Shown here piece after piece: positions 9,315 to 17,013 of a DNA stretch of 41,107 nucleotides; positions within the stretch are counted from its first letter, which is position 1; each line of letters starts with the position of its first letter. A model generated the notes under the pieces. The model was not told where the DNA came from. It saw only the letters and a program-made list of their open reading frames with translations, and did not search any database. Origin of the DNA: Tannerella sp. (GTDB lineage: Bacteria; Bacteroidota; Bacteroidia; Bacteroidales; Tannerellaceae). Both the position numbers and the translations under genes were made by a program. The stretch spans positions 1 through 41,107 of the forward strand of contig JAITVS010000191.1 of NCBI GenBank assembly GCA_031285685.1. The letters are read 5' to 3'.

Positions 9315-9746
9315 TTAACTATCGAATTCCGTTAATTGCTTTTTTATATCGCTTATTTTTTGTTCGCGATCCCAGGAATACGTGCGACCGTTTTTATTCA
9401 TATATTCGAACAAAAACAAGGCTTTTTCAAGAAGCATACATTTCTCGGGAATACCTCTCTTTATCAGTGCATCCTGATACAATAATTCGGAAAGCATCTG
9501 CATTTTGGCAAAAAGATCCTCTTCACGAAGTCCTTCCTCTTCCAAATCGTCCAAAATGATTTCTTTTTCCGTTTCATAAAAATAGTCCGCGGAACTACGA
9601 AAATATTGTTTGTACATATCGTTAAATCGTTCCTGCTTATCCGAAACATCCGGTTCCATACCAGGCGAATCACGATGCACAATCTTCGCGATGGCCTCAA
9701 AGAATTCCTGCAACATGCGCATCAAATAATCACGTTCAACCGCCAT
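9315..9746 (-). CDS. Small acidic protein of unknown function
   Basis: A 143-residue soluble protein with no signal peptide or membrane segment that I can see, and no family I recognise with confidence. It is predicted to be mostly helical: an N-terminal amphipathic helix (RDYLMRMLQEFFEAIAKIV), an acidic middle (DDLEEEGLREEDLF) and a C-terminal helix pair. The repeated helix lengths resemble a TPR-like fold, but no repeat is clear. It starts 6 bp after the stop of the rhodanese gene on the same strand, so it is very likely the last gene of the nadA operon. No function is assigned. Confidence 0.75.
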   Translation of the reverse strand: MAVERDYLMRMLQEFFEAIAKIVHRDSPGMEPDVSDKQERFNDMYKQYFRSSADYFYETEKEIILDDLEEEGLREEDLFAKMQMLSELLYQDALIKRGIPEKCMLLEKALFLFEYMNKNGRTYSWDREQKISDIKKQLTEFDS

Positions 9747-9752
9747 CGTTTA

Positions 9753-10136
9753 TTACTCTTTTGATTTTTGATAATCAACCCATCCGTTATACCCACTATT
9801 CAATTCATAAACCTTAAAGCCTCTGCCGGATAGTTTTTCGGCGGCGTCTTTACTTCGTTTTCCGCTTCTGCAATAGACAGCAACAGGTTTTGATTTATCA
9901 AGCAACAATTCGGCCTGGGTAACAAAACCGGAATCCAATACATTGATCAGTATTGCCTTATCCAAATGTCCTGCGGCATATTCATCCGGACGACGCACAT
10001 CCACTAATTGTATATCCGCATCTTCCCTGATAAGTTTCTCAAATTCTGCCGGATTATAAGAAACCAACGACGGTTTTTGGGCACAACCACAAAACGACAA
10101 GACTAAACAAATAATAAATATTACTCTTTTCATCAT
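9753..10136 (-). CDS. Rhodanese-like lipoprotein
   Basis: A single-domain rhodanese/sulfurtransferase-like protein of 127 residues. An N-terminal hydrophobic stretch ends in SFCGCAQ, with Cys18 the probable lipidation site, so it should be membrane-anchored in the periplasm. The rhodanese fold shows LVDVRRPDEYAAGHLDKAILI (about 44-64) and the active-site loop YCRSGKRS with Cys89 as persulfide-forming cysteine. The six-residue loop CRSGKR is typical of active sulfurtransferases rather than phosphatases. It lies 63 bp after nadA and 6 bp before an unknown gene on the same strand. The natural sulfur donor and acceptor are unknown. Confidence 0.9.
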   Translation of the reverse strand: MMKRVIFIICLVLSFCGCAQKPSLVSYNPAEFEKLIREDADIQLVDVRRPDEYAAGHLDKAILINVLDSGFVTQAELLLDKSKPVAVYCRSGKRSKDAAEKLSGRGFKVYELNSGYNGWVDYQKSKE

Positions 10137-10199
10137 GTTTTTATTTTATTTCCTGTTTTCAACAACGTGTAAAGGGATTTCTTTCCCGATGAAGCTGAT

Positions 10200-11141
10200 C
10201 TACGAGAGTTCCAGCATACGATGTATTGGCTTGACGGCGCGTTCGCGGATATCGGGATCAACCCATATTTCAGGTTTTTCGTCACGCAGACACAAATATA
10301 ATTTTTCCATTGTATTAAGCCGCATAAAATTACATTCATTGCATGCACATGTGCTGTCATTTGGCGGCGCCGGAATAAAAATCTTTTGCGGACTGCATTT
10401 ACGCATCTCATGGATGACTCCGCTTTCTGTCGTTACGATAAACTGCGTTTTCGGGGATTCTCGCGTATGTTTCAAAAGCGCCGCCGTCGAACCGATAAAA
10501 TCGGCGATCATCAGGATCGGCTGCTTACATTCCGGATGAGCAATTACTTCCGCCTCCGGATATTCTTTTTTCAGTTCTATTATTTTTTCTAACGAAAACT
10601 GTTCATGTACATGACATGCTCCATCCCAAAGCAGCATATTACGCCCGGTGATGCTGTTTATATAATTTCCGAGGTTGCGGTCGGGACCGAAAATCAGTTT
10701 TGCATCTTTCGGAAACGAATCGACAATCTTACGCGCGTTCGTTGACGTAACGACCACGTCCGTCAACGCTTTGACCGCTGCTGTTGTATTCACATATGAA
10801 ATGACCTGATACCCGGGATGGGTCTTGACAAACTTTTCAAACTCATCCGCCGGACAGCTATCCGCCAACGAACACCCGGCTGCCAGATCCGGAACCAGCA
10901 CTTTCTTTTCCGGTGAAAGTATCTTAGCCGTTTCGCCCATAAAGTGAACACCACAAAGAACAATAATATCTGCCGTAGTCTTAGCCGCCCACTGAGCTAA
11001 CGCAAGACTGTCGCCTACACAATCAGCAATATCCTGAATATCTCCGGTTTGATAATAATGAGCCAGTATAACGGCATTTTTTTCTTTCCGCATGCGGTTT
11101 ATTTCCGCCACAAAATCTATCGTTGAAATCATAGTTTTCAA
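10200..11141 (-). CDS. nadA: Quinolinate synthase NadA
   Basis: NadA condenses iminoaspartate with dihydroxyacetone phosphate to make quinolinate, the first dedicated precursor of NAD. At 313 residues it has the family's usual length. It is cytoplasmic and carries an oxygen-sensitive [4Fe-4S] cluster. Visible family motifs are ILAHYYQTGDIQDIADCVGDSL near the N-terminus, PDLAAGCSLADSC, FGPDRNLGNYI, WDGACHVHEQF and CNECNFMRLNT. The likely cluster cysteines are Cys90, Cys176 and one of the CxCxxC group at 265-270, probably Cys270. The start is Met1 or Met4 (MKTMIST). It is the first gene of a minus-strand operon with a rhodanese and an unknown protein. NadB and NadC genes are not in the window. 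A well-formed promoter lies just upstream. Confidence 0.97.
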   Translation of the reverse strand: MKTMISTIDFVAEINRMRKEKNAVILAHYYQTGDIQDIADCVGDSLALAQWAAKTTADIIVLCGVHFMGETAKILSPEKKVLVPDLAAGCSLADSCPADEFEKFVKTHPGYQVISYVNTTAAVKALTDVVVTSTNARKIVDSFPKDAKLIFGPDRNLGNYINSITGRNMLLWDGACHVHEQFSLEKIIELKKEYPEAEVIAHPECKQPILMIADFIGSTAALLKHTRESPKTQFIVTTESGVIHEMRKCSPQKIFIPAPPNDSTCACNECNFMRLNTMEKLYLCLRDEKPEIWVDPDIRERAVKPIHRMLELS

Positions 11142-11157
11142 TTATTATATAGCGATA

Positions 11158-11188
11158 CAAATATAATGTAAGTTACGAGGAATACAAA
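11158..11188 (-). promoter_or_regulatory. nadA promoter
   Basis: On the minus strand TATATTTG (11165-11158) is the -7 box and TTTG (11188-11185) the -33 box, with the canonical 19-bp spacing. The nadA ATG follows 16 bp downstream of the -7 box, so the leader is very short. Confidence 0.7.
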
Positions 11189-11275
11189 ATGAACGGGGTT
11201 ATTTTGTGATCCGAAAGCAATACAAAATACATTCACAGAAAAATCATATAAAATACGGATCATTAACGAAATATA

Positions 11276-11306
11276 GTTGCAATATTAAAAAAAACAATTA
11301 CATTTG
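11276..11306 (+). promoter_or_regulatory. Promoter of the XRE-cupin regulator gene
   Basis: GTTG (11276-11279) and TACATTTG (11299-11306) are separated by 19 bp, the Bacteroides -33/-7 arrangement. The regulator ATG is at 11334. It is divergent from the nadA promoter within a 192-bp intergenic region, so the regulator could in principle act on both. Confidence 0.6.
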
Positions 11307-11333
11307 CCCGAAAATAACAAATATGTAAGCAAA

Positions 11334-11915
11334 ATGAAAACAAACAAAATAATCGGAGAAAAAATAAAAGGTCTCCGTGAAATGAAAAACATATCTGTAG
11401 AAGACATGGCTGAACGCTCCGGCCTGACGGAAGAACAAATCATGAGAATTGAAGGAAACGAAGACTTTCCGTCATTGGCTCCATTAATTAAAATTGCCCG
11501 TGTATTAGGTGTACGTTTAGGAACATTCCTCGATGACCAGCAAGAACTCGGTCCGGTTATCTGCCGTAAAGAAAACCATCAGTGCAGCGAAGGAATCGGT
11601 TTCACCAACAACGCCGTAACAAAACACAAATACATGTCATATCACGCCCTCTCAACAGACAAATCAGGGCGGCATATGGAGCCGTTTATCATTGATGTAG
11701 AACCTGCAAAAAATGCCGACTTTATTTTTTCCACACATGAAGGGGAAGAATTTATATATGTAATTGAAGGCACGATTGAAATAAACTATGGCAGAAACAC
11801 ATACATCCTCCGTGAAGGAGATAGTATCTATTATGATTCTATCGTAGCCCATCATGTACATGCGGAAAATGAAAAACCGGCCAAGATTTTGGGAGTAATA
11901 TACACACCATATTAG
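11334..11915 (+). CDS. XRE-family regulator with C-terminal cupin domain
   Basis: A transcription regulator of 193 residues. The N-terminal helix-turn-helix of the XRE/HTH_3 type (about 8-62) contains IKGLREMKNISVEDMAERSG and LTEEQIMRIEGNEDFPSLAPL. The C-terminal cupin (about 115-193) contains EGEEFIYVIEGTIEINYG and YILREGDSIYYDSIVAHHV, with histidines that could bind a metal or small ligand. The frame is open from a TTG at 11304, but the ATG at 11334 gives the normal HTH start. It reads toward the acyl-CoA synthetase gene 246 bp downstream; such regulators often sit beside acyl-CoA ligases in Bacteroidales. I infer that it senses a fatty-acid-derived or similar ligand, but nothing in the sequence proves this. 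Confidence 0.93.
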   Translation: MKTNKIIGEKIKGLREMKNISVEDMAERSGLTEEQIMRIEGNEDFPSLAPLIKIARVLGVRLGTFLDDQQELGPVICRKENHQCSEGIGFTNNAVTKHKYMSYHALSTDKSGRHMEPFIIDVEPAKNADFIFSTHEGEEFIYVIEGTIEINYGRNTYILREGDSIYYDSIVAHHVHAENEKPAKILGVIYTPY

Positions 11916-11969
11916 TGAATAAAAGCGCATTTGCGGATAAAAATAGAGTTGAAAAATAAAAGTATAAAC

Positions 11970-11995
11970 ACCGACCTCGTGTGGTGAACCGTTAA
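11970..11995 (+). repeat. 26-bp dispersed intergenic repeat, copy 2
   Basis: Reverse-complement partner of 9266-9291 with two mismatches. It opens a structured stretch that runs up to the acyl-CoA synthetase start. Confidence 0.7.
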
Positions 11996-12013
11996 GTAGT
12001 GAGGAAAGCGTTA

Positions 12014-12149
12014 AAAATCTATACTGTTTGAGCGAAGCGGCAAAGCCGCAAAACGAGTTACATAGATTTTAGCTGACCGAACGTTAAGCTTAACGAGCGA
12101 AGCATACGAAGTCTTGCTTTTTTGATACTTTTTTAGCAAGAAAAAAGTA
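12014..12149 (+). other. Run of hairpins and a palindrome upstream of the acyl-CoA synthetase gene
   Basis: Three nested or adjacent structures are visible. First, a long imperfect hairpin: AAAATCTAT at 12014-12022 pairs with ATAGATTTT at 12062-12070, with an inner GCGGC-AAA-GCCGC stem at 12037-12049. Second, a 14-bp perfect palindrome CGTTAAGCTTAACG at 12082-12095. Third, a perfect 9-bp hairpin (TACTTTTTT / AAAAAAGTA, 12126-12149) that ends 11 bp before the ATG. No clear TAnnTTTG box was found here. The last hairpin could limit ribosome access. Confidence 0.6.
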
Positions 12150-12160
12150 CAGAACAAATT

Positions 12161-13813
12161 ATGGAATTAAGCAACAGAACCCTCGGCGATTGGCTTGAAC
12201 ATTGGGCAGAAACAACACCTGATAAAGAATATCTGGTTTATTCGGATCGTGGCCTGCGATTCACCTGGAAAGAATTTAACCAACGCGTGGACGATATGGC
12301 AAAAGGCCTGCTGTCCATCGGCGTAAAACGTGGTACGCATATCGGTATCTGGGCAACCAATGTGCCCGATTGGCTTACATTCCTTTACGCGGGAGCAAAA
12401 ATAGGAGCCGTATTGGTTACGGTCAACACAAATTACAAACAACACGAACTGGAATTTCTCGTAAAAGATTCCGATATTCACACCTTATGCATTACAGAAG
12501 GCGTTTTCGACGGTAACTATATCGATATGGTCTATACCATGTTGCCCGAACTGAAAGATACACAACGCGGATATCTGCACAGCGAACGTTTCCCCGAGTT
12601 GCGTAACGTCGTTTACATTGGTCAGGAAAAATATCGCGGAATGTACAACACGGCGGAAATACTACTGCTCGGCGAAAATGTCGGAGACAAAGAACTTAAT
12701 GATGCGAAATGTCTGGTCAATTGCCAGGATGTGGTTAACATGCAATACACATCCGGTACGACCGGATTCCCGAAAGGCGTGATGCTGACACATCACAACA
12801 TCGCGAATAACGGATTTTTCACAGGTGAGGGAATGGGCTTTACGGCCGATGACAAACTTTGTTGTTGCGTACCGTTATTTCATTGTTTCGGGGTCGTATT
12901 GGCGACGATGAATGTACTGACACACGGATGTACACAGGTCATGGTTGAAAAATTTGATCCGTTACTCGTGCTCGCGTCCGTTCACAAAGAACGATGTACG
13001 GCGTTGTATGGTGTTCCGACCATGTTTATCGCAGAGATGAACCATCCGATGTTTAATATGTTCGACCTCACATCGCTAAGGACGGGTATCATGGCAGGTG
13101 CTCTTTGTCCGATCGAAGTAATGCGTTCCGTGACGGAAAAAATGCATGTCACATACATCACAAGCGTCTACGGACTGACGGAAAGTTCACCCGGAATGAC
13201 ACATTCCGTACTGGAAGACTCGTTTGAAGACCGTTGCACAACGGTCGGCCGCGAATATCCGTTTACCGAAGTCATCGTCGTAGACCCCGAAACCGGCAAA
13301 GAATGCCCTCCCGGCGTACAAGGCGAAATATGTTGTCGCGGTTACCTCGTAATGAAAGGATATTACAAAAATCCGACGGCAACAGCCGAAGTTATTGATA
13401 AAGCCGGCTGGCTTCACTCAGGCGACTTAGGCATAAAAGATGAACGCGGTTACTACAAAATCACGGGCCGGATCAAAGATATGATTATCCGCGGAGGAGA
13501 AAATATCTATCCGCGTGAGATTGAAGAGTTTTTATATCACCTGGAAGGAGTAAAAGACATACAGGTTGCAGCTGTACCATCACAAAAATATGGAGAAGAA
13601 GTCGGCGCGTTTATCATCCGGAAAGACGGTGTGAATCTTACGGAAGAGAAGGTAACAGATTTCTGCCGTGGTAAAATCGCACGTCACAAAATACCGAAGT
13701 ACATCTTTTTTATAGACGAATTCCCGATGACGGGCAGTGGTAAAATACAGAAATTCAAGCTAAAAGACTTAAGCCTGAAATTATTAGCGGAACAAGGCAT
13801 CGAGCCTGTATAA
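12161..13813 (+). CDS. Long/medium-chain acyl-CoA synthetase (AMP-binding enzyme)
   Basis: An ATP-dependent acyl-CoA ligase of the ANL superfamily, 550 residues. It activates a carboxylic acid to an acyl-adenylate and then to the CoA thioester in the cytoplasm. Motifs in order are the P-loop [18 protein letters not shown] (about 196-213), [10 protein letters not shown] (A5, about 335), [22 protein letters not shown] (A7-A8) with [17 protein letters not shown], and the C-terminal lysine motif [13 protein letters not shown] (A10). All key residues for catalysis appear present. Similarity in layout is to fatty-acyl-CoA synthetases; chain length is not readable from the sequence. It follows the XRE-cupin gene on the same strand across a structured 245-bp gap, which suggests separate or attenuated expression. 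Confidence 0.95.
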   Translation: MELSNRTLGDWLEHWAETTPDKEYLVYSDRGLRFTWKEFNQRVDDMAKGLLSIGVKRGTHIGIWATNVPDWLTFLYAGAKIGAVLVTVNTNYKQHELEFLVKDSDIHTLCITEGVFDGNYIDMVYTMLPELKDTQRGYLHSERFPELRNVVYIGQEKYRGMYNTAEILLLGENVGDKELNDAKCLVNCQDVVNMQYTSGTTGFPKGVMLTHHNIANNGFFTGEGMGFTADDKLCCCVPLFHCFGVVLATMNVLTHGCTQVMVEKFDPLLVLASVHKERCTALYGVPTMFIAEMNHPMFNMFDLTSLRTGIMAGALCPIEVMRSVTEKMHVTYITSVYGLTESSPGMTHSVLEDSFEDRCTTVGREYPFTEVIVVDPETGKECPPGVQGEICCRGYLVMKGYYKNPTATAEVIDKAGWLHSGDLGIKDERGYYKITGRIKDMIIRGGENIYPREIEEFLYHLEGVKDIQVAAVPSQKYGEEVGAFIIRKDGVNLTEEKVTDFCRGKIARHKIPKYIFFIDEFPMTGSGKIQKFKLKDLSLKLLAEQGIEPV

Positions 13814-13821
13814 TTTTTTTG

Positions 13822-13829
13822 TATTTTTG
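13822..13829 (+). promoter_or_regulatory. -7 box before the GtrA-like gene
   Basis: TATTTTTG followed by C fits TAnnTTTG and lies 8 bp before the GtrA ATG, so its mRNA would be nearly leaderless. No TTTG at the right upstream distance was found. Confidence 0.4.
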
Positions 13830-13837
13830 CAGCCATT

Positions 13838-14365
13838 ATGCGCAACATTTTTACAAAGGTCGGCCTTTGGATACAAAAGGTAATAGATTTTACACATCCG
13901 CTTTTTCGCAGATTCATGCCCATCCAGTTATACCGGTATGGAGTATGCGGAGCGGCCAACATTGTATTCGACTGGTTATTGTATTTCTTCGTATATAACT
14001 GTGTTTTTAAAGACAAACTGTTTGATCTGGGTTTTGCCACACTAAGTCCGCATATAGCCACATTAATAATCACATTTCCCATCACGACGATTTCCGGATT
14101 TCTTCTCCAGAAATATGTTACTTTCACCGGCTCGGATCTGCGTGGACGGGTACAGCTAATTCGTTATTTGCTGGTTGTTTCAGCCAATTTAATCATCAAT
14201 TACATCGGATTAAAAATATTAGTGGACGGATTGGATTTCTATCCTACTCCATCCAAAATGATCATCACTATCATTACTGTAATATGCAGTTACATCGGTC
14301 AGAAAAAATTCACATTCAAAACATCCGATTCGATAGAGATAGAAGATGATAATGAACAAGCATAA
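13838..14365 (+). CDS. GtrA-like membrane protein
   Basis: A 175-residue integral membrane protein of the GtrA family (PF04138 type). Members are thought to help move undecaprenyl-phosphate-linked sugars across the inner membrane for surface polysaccharide or O-antigen modification. Four hydrophobic segments are visible: about 37-58 (RYGVCGAANIVFDWLLYFFV), 70-95, 105-125 and 138-160. The conserved RYGVCGAANIVFDW start and the C-terminal YIGQKKFTFK motif are diagnostic. The short acidic tail is extramembrane. It lies 24 bp after the acyl-CoA synthetase with its own possible -7 box, and converges with the next gene 16 bp away. No glycosyltransferase partner is adjacent. Confidence 0.9.
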   Translation: MRNIFTKVGLWIQKVIDFTHPLFRRFMPIQLYRYGVCGAANIVFDWLLYFFVYNCVFKDKLFDLGFATLSPHIATLIITFPITTISGFLLQKYVTFTGSDLRGRVQLIRYLLVVSANLIINYIGLKILVDGLDFYPTPSKMIITIITVICSYIGQKKFTFKTSDSIEIEDDNEQA

Positions 14366-14381
14366 AATACAAATAAACAGC

Positions 14382-16856
14382 CTATTCTATTGATATCCTC
14401 TCAACCTGACGTATGATTTTACCGTCTGTGGATAATCCTTCAATGACAACAGAATAAGTCGTCGGAAAATCGGAAGAATAAAACTCGAATGTAGCTTTCC
14501 CATCTTCCGAAAGGAGTACATCCGGCTTCCAAAAAATAGTCGTTCTGAAGTCCGGATTCCCCAGGTGTTTTGACTCCGGAGTGTCGTATTCCGGCGAGTA
14601 AAATTCAACTGGTTTCTGATAGCCGAGAGGAGAGACGAATGCATAGTTAAACCTTCTTTCGGATGAGGAATCATCACTCCCTCCTATTTTTGTCGTAATA
14701 CTGATCACTCCCCCTGATCCACGTATGCCGAACATCGCTGTGCTTGGTCCCTTAAAAACATCAATACTCTCCACGTCGTGGACACTCACATTCTCCAACG
14801 GAGAATCATAAATGGAAAACATGTCTTCGGGCCATTCTACAGGAACTCCATCTATTAATACAAGAGGGCGACGTCCTGCTATTGAACCCACACCTCTTAT
14901 TAAAATATTTCCATCACCAAAGACCTGTACTCCTGCAACACCATAAAGTACATCAGCCACTTTTGAAGGATGCCTCCTTTCAATCTGGTCCCTGTAAATT
15001 GTAACATCCGAACTTGAATTTGCCCAGAACCGCAGTCTCGCTTCATCTTTCTTTTCTATTTTCCTTGCCGTAACCTCAACTTCCTTCAGATGAATCGTCC
15101 TTATATCTTCGTCATACTTGGCGCGTTGCTCCGCTTTTTCCATAAAATCGTCCATAGTATTTTCATTATCCGCTTCCGGAAAGCCAGAAGTAAGGCTATG
15201 CGGCGCATACTTCAAAACAGGGAATTGTTCTTTATTAAGAATTAATTCAACATTCTCACGCCCTTTCCGGTTCTTTGCCTGAATAAAGAAATTTGTACTG
15301 TCAGGAAAACCCGGTCCGTAAAAACTAAAAAATCCGGCAGAATCGGTTTCCGCCTGTCCGAAAGTTCCGTCGGAAGAAAAGAATAAAATCTCCCCGTTTA
15401 TCACGGGTCTTCCCAAAATTGTACTCTTCACCGTTCCGGAGATTTCTTTCGTTTGTTCAAACCCTATTTCGGGATACTTCAGATTCCCTCTGATAACATC
15501 AGGAATATTATACCTCCTCCATCCATGTACCATCATTAAATGATCAAGGGCAACTTCCGCTTTCCTGTCATCCTGCAGATAATATCCCGGTGACTCGATA
15601 TAGCCCCTGAGTTCTGAAGAAAGCAACAGGCTCGACAAAATAGTATTCAATGTATCAACCGCAATATCCCCATCATCGGTAACAGCAACCGAAACATGAC
15701 CTGTCAGCGGGATTCCGTTATCATCCGAAACAGACAGGCCGGAAGTAATTTTCTCCCTGCTTTGATAGCTTGACTTATCCGTGGAAAAAATGAGCCTGGC
15801 CTGGTCCTGGCTTTCGTTTTTATTAAAAACCAGCCGTTCGCTCAATGGATTCATATCCTGATCGAACAATACGATTTGTAATACTCCTGAAGGAAATTCA
15901 TTTCCCGGGAAAGAAATCCAACCGTTCTTCCATTTCCATGAATCAAAATAACATACAATACCACGACAATGCACCAATAGATACAGCGGGTCTTTCGGAA
16001 GACCGGCGGATTTTCTCAAAGACACAAAGATCTTCTGATTACGACAGGCAGTCGTTATTGAGTATGTACTCCGGGCCAATGGAAGTTTAAACCGTTTTTC
16101 ATTTCCACTCCTGTTTTTACATTTCAAATAATATTCTTTGCTTTGCTCCGGCACAAACATAAAAGAACCCATACCGGAATGAACCGTTTCTACGGAACAG
16201 ATGTGCTGACCCTCCTTATCAACAACCTCCCCTGAAATATATTCAGAGGAACCGTTCCTGTTTAATGCTTTGAATGCAATTCTGCAAAATTCTCCTTCCG
16301 GCAGATTTCCTCCTTCGGGAAAAAATGATACATCATAATTATCTTTCGATGATTTTTTCTTTTTTACCTTACCTTGTTCCCTGATTGCCGGCAATTTTCC
16401 GATCCAGATATTTTTCTTAAAAAAATAGTCTTCTCCCAGATTTTCCATATAACGCGTATAAGCGCGAATTGTATAATAACCTTCGGGTATTACATCAGAC
16501 AAAAACACATTTCCATGATACATCTCATCTTCTCCTTTAGGGATCATCACACGGCTTACCAACGAGTCCGACGAATTAATCAGTTCTACATACACATAGC
16601 TGCTATACGTCGGGGATTGATGAGTCAACATATCCGTCACATACGCTTTAAACCAGATTTTCTCTCCCGGAACATAACAGTCACGATCCAGATGCAAATG
16701 TATTTTTTCCTGGGGGAAAATCATCAACTGACTATCGATACGAGCCTGAATTTCTTCTATGGAGCCAACCCTATTTACCTGCCCAAAGACATTCAAACCA
16801 CAAAGAACAAAAACCAAAAATATTACAATGTTTCTCATGCTCCAATAGTTTTGCAT
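14382..16856 (-). CDS. MG2-domain protein with TonB-receptor plug but no barrel
   Basis: An 824-residue secreted protein. After a signal peptide (Met1, or Met7 starting MRNIVIFLVFVLCG) comes a macroglobulin MG2-type domain (IHLHLDRDCYVPGEKIWFKA, about 50-140), more beta-sandwich sequence, and a segment with carboxypeptidase-regulatory-like features (SGTVKSTILGRPVINGEILF). A TonB-receptor plug domain follows at about 595-720 (VADVLYGVAGVQVFG, RPLVLIDGVPV, FGIRGSGGVISITTK). Only about 100 residues follow the plug, ending FEFYSSDFPTTYSVVIEG, too few for a 22-strand barrel. Such MG2/plug proteins are known in Bacteroidota but their role is unclear. It may be periplasmic or outer-membrane associated. 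It is a single gene, divergent from the POT-like transporter. The architecture is clear; the function is not. Confidence 0.88.
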   Translation of the reverse strand: MQNYWSMRNIVIFLVFVLCGLNVFGQVNRVGSIEEIQARIDSQLMIFPQEKIHLHLDRDCYVPGEKIWFKAYVTDMLTHQSPTYSSYVYVELINSSDSLVSRVMIPKGEDEMYHGNVFLSDVIPEGYYTIRAYTRYMENLGEDYFFKKNIWIGKLPAIREQGKVKKKKSSKDNYDVSFFPEGGNLPEGEFCRIAFKALNRNGSSEYISGEVVDKEGQHICSVETVHSGMGSFMFVPEQSKEYYLKCKNRSGNEKRFKLPLARSTYSITTACRNQKIFVSLRKSAGLPKDPLYLLVHCRGIVCYFDSWKWKNGWISFPGNEFPSGVLQIVLFDQDMNPLSERLVFNKNESQDQARLIFSTDKSSYQSREKITSGLSVSDDNGIPLTGHVSVAVTDDGDIAVDTLNTILSSLLLSSELRGYIESPGYYLQDDRKAEVALDHLMMVHGWRRYNIPDVIRGNLKYPEIGFEQTKEISGTVKSTILGRPVINGEILFFSSDGTFGQAETDSAGFFSFYGPGFPDSTNFFIQAKNRKGRENVELILNKEQFPVLKYAPHSLTSGFPEADNENTMDDFMEKAEQRAKYDEDIRTIHLKEVEVTARKIEKKDEARLRFWANSSSDVTIYRDQIERRHPSKVADVLYGVAGVQVFGDGNILIRGVGSIAGRRPLVLIDGVPVEWPEDMFSIYDSPLENVSVHDVESIDVFKGPSTAMFGIRGSGGVISITTKIGGSDDSSSERRFNYAFVSPLGYQKPVEFYSPEYDTPESKHLGNPDFRTTIFWKPDVLLSEDGKATFEFYSSDFPTTYSVVIEGLSTDGKIIRQVERISIE

Positions 16857-16897
16857 TAAAGTTAAAACTGTGAATATATATTATTATAAATTAAAAT

Positions 16898-16905
16898 CAA
16901 AAATA
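16898..16905 (-). promoter_or_regulatory. -7 box for the MG2/plug gene
   Basis: On the minus strand this reads TATTTTTG, a TAnnTTTG match 41 bp before the start at 16856. No partner -33 box is clear. Confidence 0.35.
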
Positions 16906-16969
16906 TTTGTTATTTTTCTTCTAAATCCGGTATGTTTTGAAACATTTTTATAATTTATCACGGATTTCA

Positions 16970-16977
16970 TATCTTTG
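16970..16977 (+). promoter_or_regulatory. -7 box for the POT-like transporter gene
   Basis: TATCTTTG followed by C fits TAnnTTTG and lies 36 bp before the transporter ATG at 17014. It also makes the apparent TTG start at 16975 unlikely, since that codon falls inside the promoter box. Confidence 0.5.
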
Positions 16978-17013
16978 CAACTTCAAAATAAAATTGCTAA
17001 CAAATTAATTATT

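Noticed and set aside
9293-9315. AT-only hairpin at the end of the small unknown gene, as a terminator
   Set aside because: The 7-bp A/T stem overlaps the stop codon and would be weak; not strong enough to list.
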